Positions 16,994-23,427 of a DNA stretch of 23,427 nt are shown here, piece after piece. Positions within the stretch are counted from its first letter, which is position 1; each line of letters starts with the position of its first letter. Below the pieces are notes generated by a model that had not been told where the DNA came from, did not search any database, and saw only the letters and a program-made list of their open reading frames with translations. The stretch is from Tannerella sp. Its GTDB lineage: Bacteria; Bacteroidota; Bacteroidia; Bacteroidales; Tannerellaceae. The translations under genes were made by a program, and so were the position numbers. The stretch spans positions 1 through 23,427 of the forward strand of contig JAITBC010000207.1 in NCBI GenBank assembly GCA_031283785.1. The letters are read 5' to 3'.

Positions 16994-17034
16994 AAGTTGC
17001 ACATATTGCCGTTTCCCGGCAATATGTACAACTT
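16994..17034 (-). promoter_or_regulatory. 18-bp hairpin in the susD-GH9 gap
   Basis: AAGTTGCACATATTGCCG (16994-17011) faces its reverse complement at 17017-17034 with one difference, which is a G-U pair in the minus-strand transcript. The loop is 5 bases. It begins 13 bases after the susD stop and has no U-tract. It fits an mRNA-stabilising or partial-termination hairpin that keeps susCD transcript levels above those of the enzymes. Confidence 0.7.
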
Positions 17035-17047
17035 CAATAGCAGTGAT

Positions 17048-18589
17048 TTATTGCGTCCACTCGGGATTTTGAGTTAATTGAGGGTTCGCATTCAGTTCAT
17101 TTTCAGGAATGGGATAATATTCATATCTTTTCCTGTAATTTTGCCACCCCAATTCCTTCGATTCCACAATGACCTGTTCAAGAATCCCCCATCGCCTCAA
17201 ATCAAAGAAATGAACATACTCGCGAGTAAATTCAACATTGCGCTGATGCCTGATCTCACTCATCATCTGTTCCTGATTCCATCCGTTCATTTCGGTACGC
17301 AGGTCGCTCAGCCCGGCTCTTTCTCTGATTCTATGAACCAGAGGAACCGCTTTGGCAATCTGTCCGGTTTGCGTATATGCTTCGGCCAGCGACACAAGCA
17401 CATCGGCGTATCGCATGGGAATTTCATTCAGATCAGATCGCCAGTCACCTTCATCCCTGTTCCACCAGTTACAATTTTTCCTGTTATGTATGACGACTTT
17501 GCCTTCGGCCAGTTCGTCCGCATAAACAGAATCAAATCGTGCCTGATAATGAATACAACCAGGATAATTCCATGCAATCGTTGCTTTCGCTCTCGGATCA
17601 AAATCACCATCTGCAGTCAACTCTTTTGTCATGGTCTTTAACAGGGTTTCCGTCGGAAGGATTTCTTCCCAACCTCCTGCTTCGTTTGAAGCAACCTCCT
17701 GGGCATAAACCGTACTGGTGGCCGTTCTTCCTCCCCAAACGTCGGCCTGATTCCGGCTGTATTGTATTTCAAAAATTGATTCTTTGCAATTCCTGTGTTG
17801 ACCATCCCAAAGATGAGCGTAATCTTCCATAAGTGCATATCCATATGAAGCTTCGTTGCTTACCAGTTTTTCATATTCAACAATCGCCCTGTCCCATTCC
17901 TGCCGGTACAGGCAAGCTCTCCCTTTAAATGCAATGGCAGCGCCTTTAGTGGCTCTGCCGGCATATTCCGGCACCCATCGCACTGGTAAAGCATTTTCGG
18001 CCTCATCCCAGTCGGTCATAATTTGTCTCCAAATGTCTTCAACTGGTGATCTGGCCACAAAATAATCTTCACTCGTTTCTGCCAGTTGGGTGATTAATGG
18101 TACCGAACCAAATTCATTTACCAAATGGAAATAGTACAATCCGCGAAGGAATTTTGCTTCTCCCAAGACAATAGTTCTTATTTCTTCATCCACTTTTTCC
18201 ATATGCGGTGCATAATGGATTACTTGATTCGCCCGGTAAATTCCGCGATACAGCGCTCTGTATATTTGAGCCGTATTGTTACTTGAAATCGTATTTACAT
18301 AACTTCCCACTTCATATCTCCCTATAACATCGGTACTTACGGTAAAATTCTCTGTTCTTCCCTCCAGAAGTTGCGGGTTTGTTCTCATGTAATAACTTCC
18401 ATCGCCTTCTTCGCTAAGCATTTTATAGGTAGTAGCAATTCCCATTTCAAGATCTGCCGCACTTTGCCAGAACTTTACTACGGTTGTTTGATTAGGATTA
18501 TCCAATGTGAGAAAATCCTTGGAACATCCGATTAGCAACAGCGAAGCCGCAAATAAAGTAAAAACTTTGTTGTTTATTATTCTGTCCAT
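17048..18589 (-). CDS. SusD/RagB-family glycan-binding lipoprotein
   Basis: 513 residues, the normal SusD size. The lipoprotein signal ends LLLIGC with Cys22, followed by SKDFL. SusD proteins sit on the outer face of the outer membrane and close over the SusC channel to capture glycan. The TPR-like helical regions (KFLRGLYYFHLVNEFGSVPL, GRACLYRQEWDRAIVEYEKL) and the conserved C-terminal pattern (RHQRNVEF...EYVHFFDLRRWG, then YYPIPENEL) are clear. It starts 11 bases after susC, so the pair is co-transcribed. The glycan bound cannot be read from sequence. Confidence 0.95.
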   Translation of the reverse strand: MDRIINNKVFTLFAASLLLIGCSKDFLTLDNPNQTTVVKFWQSAADLEMGIATTYKMLSEEGDGSYYMRTNPQLLEGRTENFTVSTDVIGRYEVGSYVNTISSNNTAQIYRALYRGIYRANQVIHYAPHMEKVDEEIRTIVLGEAKFLRGLYYFHLVNEFGSVPLITQLAETSEDYFVARSPVEDIWRQIMTDWDEAENALPVRWVPEYAGRATKGAAIAFKGRACLYRQEWDRAIVEYEKLVSNEASYGYALMEDYAHLWDGQHRNCKESIFEIQYSRNQADVWGGRTATSTVYAQEVASNEAGGWEEILPTETLLKTMTKELTADGDFDPRAKATIAWNYPGCIHYQARFDSVYADELAEGKVVIHNRKNCNWWNRDEGDWRSDLNEIPMRYADVLVSLAEAYTQTGQIAKAVPLVHRIRERAGLSDLRTEMNGWNQEQMMSEIRHQRNVEFTREYVHFFDLRRWGILEQVIVESKELGWQNYRKRYEYYPIPENELNANPQLTQNPEWTQ

Positions 18590-18600
18590 AATTGTATCTT

Positions 18601-21600
18601 TTAAAAATTAAACAATAGCCCAATATGATAAGACCTCGGCAAGGGGTACACCGAATAGTCAACTCCTTTGGTTCCCAATCCGGAACCTTGATATTGACCT
18701 CCACCGATATCGGGATTATAGCCTTCGTATTTAGTTATCGTATAGAAGTTTTGCGCGCCAATGTATACTTTCACACGTTGGACGGATAAATTGTGAACCC
18801 ATCTGTCAGGGAAAGTATAACCCAATGTAAAGGTCTTCAATCTTAAATAGGAACCATCCTCCAAATATCTGTCGGAATTATCGATATCATTCCCATTAGG
18901 ATCGGTAATATCCAATCGCGGATAATTGCCGTTGACAGGATCGTAGGTATAGGAGTCCAGCACTTTTTTAGTATAATTGTTACCGGCCCTGACGGATTCC
19001 GTATAAGTCCTGAACGCATTATATATTTTGTTTCCCTGAGTTCCCTGTAAAAACAGGTTCATGTCAAATCCTTTATATTCTGCGTATATTTTAAAACCAT
19101 ACTCGAAATCAGGGAATCCACTCCCGCAATATTGTCTGTCGTTTCCGTCAATTATGCCATCCTCATTATAATCTATGAATCGAATATCACCCGGTTTGGC
19201 ATTTTTCTGTATGAGTTCTCCATTCTTGCTGTGAGCGTCAACTTCTTCCTGACTTCTGAACAGTCCGTCGGTTTTAATTACGAAAAACGAATAAATCGGA
19301 TAGTTCACTTTCGTATAGGTCACCGGCGTACCTCCGTGAAGAGAAGCTACAGCTCCGGACAATTGCTGGGAGGTAGTACTTAACTCCTTTACTTCATTAC
19401 GAATATGCGAAAAAGTTCCTGTTAACGAGAAATTAAAATCCTGAACTTTCCCATTGTAGGTCATCAGAAGTTCGAATCCATTATTCTCAATTTTACCGGC
19501 ATTACCATAAGGGTCAGAACCTGACCCTGCTGAATAGGGAATTGGGATTCTTAAAAGTAAATCGGTAGTAGTTTTCTTGAAATAATCGAAAGTTAAATTA
19601 AACCGATCGTTCCACAAACCGAGTTCCAACCCCAAATTGGTGGTTGCCGTTTCTTCCCACTTAATACCAACTGCTGGATAATCAACCTGGGTAGATCCGA
19701 TCCAGTTGGTTGCACTGTTTCCGATGGTATAGTAAAAAGAGGGTTGTATCAATCCTAAATATTGATAGTTTCCGATAGACTCATTCCCCAGTATCCCGTA
19801 ATTTGCTCGAAGTCTGAGTTTCGAAACCATCGGACGATCCTGTAAAAAAGACTCGTTTGAAACATTCCATGCCAGTGCAACGGACGGAAATGTCCCATAC
19901 TTGTTATTGTCACTAAATCTGGATGAACCATCCCTCCGTACCGTTCCCGTAAAAATGTATCTTGAATCATAGGAATAAATCGCACGACCAAACAGGGAAG
20001 AGATGGTGTTTGCATTTTCACTCCCAAACACACTTGCATTTCGACTCCCCGCACTTAATACCTGGACGCCATCCGGAAGGTTATAGACTGTTCCACCGGC
20101 ATCCCTGTAGGTGCTTTTTTCCGCACTTTGTCCGAGTAATATGTTCAGAGAATGTTTCCCAAATTCCTTTTGATAGTTCAGCGTGTTTTCAATCAACCAA
20201 TAAGTGCTCGTTGAATTACTCTCGCTCATTTCTCCATCCTGCGCTCTCATTTGTGTTCCCATCGCATATTTGTCTTGCAAAGCATAAATCGGACGTGCAT
20301 AAAAATTATGTCTGAAGGAATTATTCGAACCGATATTGAGTTTGTATTTTAACCCTTTGAAAAATTCGATTTCTCCATAAGCTTCAAAAAACATCCTGTA
20401 CAAGTCATATTCATCCCTGTCAAGATTTAAAATACCAATCACATTTCCTCCACTTCCAACCGGAGTAGTGGCCAGGGCCAACTGTTCCGGCGTATAATCG
20501 GACTGGTAAATTTTAATATTTGGATTGGCCATCACCGCAGATTCAATGACATCACCTCTTCCACCTCCATCCTCAGGTGTATTTTTTTTAAATTCCTTCG
20601 TGACGATCAGGCTTTCTCCCATCTTGAATTTCCCTTTCGTATAATCCGTTTTAACCTGTAAATTAAGTTGATTGAACTTTGTGGTCTGAACAATTCCGTC
20701 CTGATTCAGATAACCTGCGGCAAAATGGTAATTTACATTTTCCGTACCTCCGCTTGCCGACAGATTGTACTTTTGTATCGGTGCAGTGACATACATCGCT
20801 TCTTGCCAGTCTGTTCCTTCAACAGGTAATTCCCCCAAATAATCCGACAGGAAATCTGCAGGAGGCAAGCCTGCTGCAGCCCTTGCATCCGTGTTTACTC
20901 TCCTCCATTCTTCCGCATTCAGCAAGTTCATTTTTTCGGCTAATTGCTGAATCCCGTAATCGACATTGGCCGAAAACACGACATCGCCTTTACGCCCGCC
21001 GGTAGTTTCAACAAGGATTACGCCATTGGCCGCTCTTGCTCCATAGATGGCTGATGCCGAGGCATCTTTAAGAACTTGCATGGATTTTATGTTATTCGTA
21101 TTCAACATATCCATTGAGCCTGGAACTCCATCAATCAAAACAAGTGGATTATTGTTTGACAGCGAACCTGCGCCTCTGATCTGAATCCTCATATCAGAAC
21201 CCGGTTCACCTCCCAAACTTTCAATACTTAATCCTGCCACTTTTCCCTGTATAGCGTCAATCACTTTTGTCTCGACATTGGTGTTGATATCTTTGGAGCC
21301 CAACGTGGCTATGGCGCCAGTTAAATCGCTTCGCCTGATAATGCCATAACCAATTGCAACTACTTCATCTAAAGCTACAATATCGGTTTGCAGGATTACA
21401 TCTATTCTACTTTGCCCTTTAACGGACACTTCCTGAGTAACAAATCCTATACAGGATACAGCAAGCGTTGCCCCCTGTGATACGCTCAGGCTAAAATGGC
21501 CGTCCACATCAGTGATGGTTCCGTTGGTCGCAACGCCCTTCTCCACCACATTGGCGCCGACGACCGGCTCGCCCGGCTGGTCGACGACCGTTCCCGTGAT

Positions 21601-21756
21601 GCGGATGTTACTCTGCTGCGGTTCGGTCGTTTCCGGCGACGGACTGGCCGTCGCCGCGTTCATCATGCCCGCTCCCATCGCAAAGATGAATACGGACAGT
21701 AGCATCATTCGTTTAAATTTGGCATTTTCCATGCCGTTCATCAAATACTTTTCCAT
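18601..21756 (-). CDS. SusC/RagA-family TonB-dependent outer-membrane transporter
   Basis: 1051 residues; 21738 (residue 7, MNGMEN) is an alternative start. A signal peptide covers about 14-36. A carboxypeptidase-regulatory-like domain (about 50-125, ITGTVVDQPGEPVVGANV) precedes the DEVVAIGYG motif at 130-138, the plug domain (to about 260, GAGSLSNNNPLVLIDGVPG) and the 22-strand barrel ending YHIGLLFNF with a terminal Phe. It imports oligosaccharides across the outer membrane with energy from TonB. Composition is uneven: sampled lines over residues about 30-75 are 67-70% GC, whereas lines further downstream are 35-37%, so the 5' end may have a separate origin. It has no extra anti-sigma signalling (STN) domain, so ECF-sigma control is not indicated. 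Confidence 0.95.
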   Translation of the reverse strand: MEKYLMNGMENAKFKRMMLLSVFIFAMGAGMMNAATASPSPETTEPQQSNIRITGTVVDQPGEPVVGANVVEKGVATNGTITDVDGHFSLSVSQGATLAVSCIGFVTQEVSVKGQSRIDVILQTDIVALDEVVAIGYGIIRRSDLTGAIATLGSKDINTNVETKVIDAIQGKVAGLSIESLGGEPGSDMRIQIRGAGSLSNNNPLVLIDGVPGSMDMLNTNNIKSMQVLKDASASAIYGARAANGVILVETTGGRKGDVVFSANVDYGIQQLAEKMNLLNAEEWRRVNTDARAAAGLPPADFLSDYLGELPVEGTDWQEAMYVTAPIQKYNLSASGGTENVNYHFAAGYLNQDGIVQTTKFNQLNLQVKTDYTKGKFKMGESLIVTKEFKKNTPEDGGGRGDVIESAVMANPNIKIYQSDYTPEQLALATTPVGSGGNVIGILNLDRDEYDLYRMFFEAYGEIEFFKGLKYKLNIGSNNSFRHNFYARPIYALQDKYAMGTQMRAQDGEMSESNSTSTYWLIENTLNYQKEFGKHSLNILLGQSAEKSTYRDAGGTVYNLPDGVQVLSAGSRNASVFGSENANTISSLFGRAIYSYDSRYIFTGTVRRDGSSRFSDNNKYGTFPSVALAWNVSNESFLQDRPMVSKLRLRANYGILGNESIGNYQYLGLIQPSFYYTIGNSATNWIGSTQVDYPAVGIKWEETATTNLGLELGLWNDRFNLTFDYFKKTTTDLLLRIPIPYSAGSGSDPYGNAGKIENNGFELLMTYNGKVQDFNFSLTGTFSHIRNEVKELSTTSQQLSGAVASLHGGTPVTYTKVNYPIYSFFVIKTDGLFRSQEEVDAHSKNGELIQKNAKPGDIRFIDYNEDGIIDGNDRQYCGSGFPDFEYGFKIYAEYKGFDMNLFLQGTQGNKIYNAFRTYTESVRAGNNYTKKVLDSYTYDPVNGNYPRLDITDPNGNDIDNSDRYLEDGSYLRLKTFTLGYTFPDRWVHNLSVQRVKVYIGAQNFYTITKYEGYNPDIGGGQYQGSGLGTKGVDYSVYPLPRSYHIGLLFNF

Positions 21757-21812
21757 GTTTTTAACAGTTTAATTAATTGTTTAAATGGTACTTTCTAAAA
21801 GTCAATCCAGCC

Positions 21813-21836
21813 GGGAAACGGTACCGGTTATTTCCC
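21813..21836. promoter_or_regulatory. Dyad in the susC leader
   Basis: GGGAAA and TTTCCC flank the 8-bp palindrome CGGTACCG in the 188-base gap between susC and the tandem palindromes. It could be an operator or a leader-RNA hairpin. No TAnnTTTG box was found on the minus strand in this gap. Confidence 0.3.
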
Positions 21837-21944
21837 AGCCTTCCGTTCGTTTCTTCCGTTTCTTCCATAGGCATTCTGTTTTTTTAATGTGATTGATTCT
21901 CTATTCTTTCATGCTTGATTATTAGCTCTACCACCTCAATGCAA

Positions 21945-22036
21945 CCAGACTTATAAGCTTGGCGAGACCAGACTGGTAAGCTCGGTACGGCCAGACTTGC
22001 CGGTCTGGACAAGCCAGACTGGTAAGTCTGGTTGCG
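21945..22036. repeat. Four tandem 23-bp palindromic repeats
   Basis: Units start at 21945, 21968, 21991 and 22014, exactly 23 bp apart, each opening with CCAGACT. Units 3 and 4 are palindromes, for example CCAGACTGGTAAGTCTGG in unit 4 (7-bp stem, 4-base loop); units 1 and 2 have decayed right arms. A partial fifth unit may follow. The array lies just 3' of the DUF4469 gene stop and upstream of susC. There are no spacers, so it is not a CRISPR array. It could act as a terminator-like hairpin cluster or a variable-number repeat. Confidence 0.85.
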
Positions 22037-22047
22037 CAGACCAAACG

Positions 22048-22785
22048 TCAGACGACCGTGATCGTGTCCGGATATTCATATTCGCGTATGTCTTTGGTAT
22101 ATTTACCGGCGTTTGATGTCGACTGCGTGGCAACCTTCACCCGCCATTTGCCGGGCGTGACGCCAGGCGGCAACACGAACTGAAGTCGGGTCGGTGTGTT
22201 GGGAGACAACTGTCCGGCGGGGATGCGCACTTCATCCGTTCCGTCGGCTGCGGTGAAATAGACGCCAATTTCGTCCATCCTGTCTCCCTTGACGGCCAGG
22301 CGCATGCCCTGAATCAGTACCATGGCGCCAACATTGAGCGTGTCGGGCAGGCCGGCCACTGGATTGGTCACGCCCTGAATCACGGGGCCGGTCGGCGCAG
22401 GCTGTTCGACCACGCTGACCGTAAGATTCCTTATCGCTTCGCGGGCACATTCGCCCTGCGTCAGGGCAATGTGAGCGTTCATCTGTTCGGCCGGCACGTT
22501 GTGGCCCAAGTCTTTGGTATACACCACGCCGTTGAATCCGAGCGTAGCATGAAACAGGCCGGTCACCACGCTGTGCCCTTCGCCGACGGCCAGTGCACAT
22601 TCGAGGAGAAACAGTCGTACGAAGGCCAGCCCATTTACATTTTCCGTAGCGATTTCCTTCGCTTTCAGACGACGGATGATCTCCTCGTCGTGCAGCGTGT
22701 CGAGCAGGCTCGGACGCAGATAATAGTCGTTTGTCACATCTTTTGTAAGCTCGTTCAAGTGAGCAATTGCCTTAATTGTACTCAT
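22048..22785 (-). CDS. HU-like/DUF4469 Ig-fold protein
   Basis: 245 residues with no signal peptide. The N-terminal half (about 1-125) resembles the HU-like DNA-binding domain that accompanies DUF4469 in Bacteroidales: TKDVTNDYYLRP, a RLKAKEIATENVNG turn, FVRLFLLECALAVGEGHSVV and GVVYTKDLG. The C-terminal part (about 135-245) is a DUF4469 Ig-like fold with the pattern PVIQGVTNPVAG, LNVGAMVLIQG and LPPGVTPGKWRVKVATQ. Its role is not established; a nucleoid-type DNA-binding protein with an extra binding domain is a guess. It is GC-rich (62% in one sampled line), unlike the PUL beside it. Confidence 0.8.
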   Translation of the reverse strand: MSTIKAIAHLNELTKDVTNDYYLRPSLLDTLHDEEIIRRLKAKEIATENVNGLAFVRLFLLECALAVGEGHSVVTGLFHATLGFNGVVYTKDLGHNVPAEQMNAHIALTQGECAREAIRNLTVSVVEQPAPTGPVIQGVTNPVAGLPDTLNVGAMVLIQGMRLAVKGDRMDEIGVYFTAADGTDEVRIPAGQLSPNTPTRLQFVLPPGVTPGKWRVKVATQSTSNAGKYTKDIREYEYPDTITVV

Positions 22786-23038
22786 AGAAGTTTAATTTAA
22801 TATGTTTAATGATTGAATGATAGATTATGCTGTCAAATTCCGGAATCCTTGAATAATTGCATGATTGCTCCCGGCGAAAGACATTCCCTTCCCCGCGCGC
22901 ATCCGTATTTGAGCGTGTATTTTTACGTTTTTCCGGAGTTATTCCTTCGAAAAACGATCGTAAGTTTTGTTGTTTGAAAGATTTGTTTTCAGTATATCCC
23001 GCGCGTGTGCGTACTTTCAAAAAAATATTACGCCTGCG

Positions 23039-23057
23039 TCTCTCTCTCTCTCTCTCT
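23039..23057. repeat. (TC)n dinucleotide microsatellite
   Basis: Nine and a half uninterrupted TC units, about 255 bases upstream of the DUF4469 gene start. Tracts of this kind change length by polymerase slippage. It is not inside a supported gene. Confidence 0.9.
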
Positions 23058-23327
23058 GCAAAAATCGTGCCACAACCCGCCGGAAAGGCGAGTTGAACCG
23101 AATAAAGTTGCCAGAAGAATAGAAAGCGTATACATGACTTATTTTTTTATGATACGGCGGTAAAGATATACTTCTTATTTTATAAACACAAAGATTATCC
23201 ACACTTTTTTTCAGTATAATGCTTTTTTAACCAAATGCAAAACGATCGAAAGATGAAGCGGTTTGGTAGACACATAACTATCAGCGATTTAAATAAACTC
23301 CGTCAGTTAAAACTCAATGTTATCAAG

Positions 23328-23427
23328 TTAAGGAGCTGTCTGAAAATAAACCACCCATTTACGGGTCTGTTTTTCACCATACTTCCTCCTGAAAATGCTT
23401 ACATACCCCGGTATGCGCGCATTTTCA
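23328..23427. repeat. MITE-like element, copy 3 (cut by window end)
   Basis: This is the left part of the element, from the terminal repeat TTAAGGAGCTGTCTG through the internal hairpin. It differs from copy 2 at only a few positions. Its last 44 bases (23384-23427) are identical to bases 1-44 of the window. Confidence 0.88.

Larger units (their letters stand above)
22786..23427. other. Gene-free region upstream of the DUF4469 gene
   Basis: 642 bases without a convincing gene. It contains the leader of the DUF4469 gene, a (TC)n microsatellite at 23039-23057 and the MITE-like copy 3 from 23328 to the window end. No TAnnTTTG box on the minus strand was found close to the gene. The small ORFs here have no recognisable motif. 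Confidence 0.75.

Noticed and set aside
21945..22036. Possible CRISPR array
   Set aside because: The 23-bp units abut one another with no unique spacers, and no cas gene is present.
1..23427. Whole window as a circular plasmid because of matching ends
   Set aside because: The shared 44 bases are part of a repeat with a third internal copy, and the gene content includes essential chromosomal genes; no replication or mobilisation gene is present.

Overview
The window looks like chromosomal DNA from a member of the Bacteroidota, most likely the order Bacteroidales. The evidence is a SusC/SusD pair, several short lipoprotein signal peptides, a DUF2795 protein, a DUF5106 lipoprotein, an HU-like/DUF4469 protein, starts without Shine-Dalgarno sequences, and TTTG/TAnnTTTG-type promoters. 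I do not assign a genus. No tRNA, rRNA, CRISPR array or transposase gene was seen.

Layout. (1) Positions 110-4073, all minus strand: DUF5106 thioredoxin-like lipoprotein -> PduO-type corrinoid adenosyltransferase (4-base overlap), then DUF2795 protein -> cysS -> PaaI-type thioesterase (13-base overlap) -> a 41-codon ORF joined by a TGATG overlap. (2) Positions 4655-9771, plus strand: a clear Bacteroidales promoter, then pyrK, a NAPE-PLD-like metallo-beta-lactamase-fold lipoprotein, pyrD (13-base overlap with the lipoprotein gene) and a large secreted EF-hand/leucine-rich-repeat protein. (3) Positions 9993-21756, minus strand: a polysaccharide utilisation locus (PUL) in the order susC-susD-GH9-beta-helix protein-DUF4091 protein. 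(4) Positions 21757-23427: four tandem 23-bp palindromes, a DUF4469 protein gene and a gene-free stretch.

How the genes work together. PyrK and PyrD form a class 1B dihydroorotate dehydrogenase for pyrimidine synthesis. The PUL would bind and import an oligosaccharide through the SusC/SusD outer-membrane pair after surface or periplasmic cleavage by the GH9, beta-helix and DUF4091 proteins. The substrate cannot be read from sequence, and no PUL regulator lies in the window.

Structure beyond genes. A roughly 163-bp MITE-like element with terminal inverted repeats and an internal hairpin occurs three times: once complete (4194-4356) and once cut by each window edge. The first and last 44 bases of the window are identical because both lie inside this element. 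A second, unrelated 119-bp inverted-repeat element sits between two PUL genes. The PUL is clearly more AT-rich than its neighbours, and the composition changes inside the 5' end of susC, so that gene looks like a mosaic and a plausible edge of a transferred block. Base-composition figures are hand counts of sampled 60-base lines, not whole-gene calculations.
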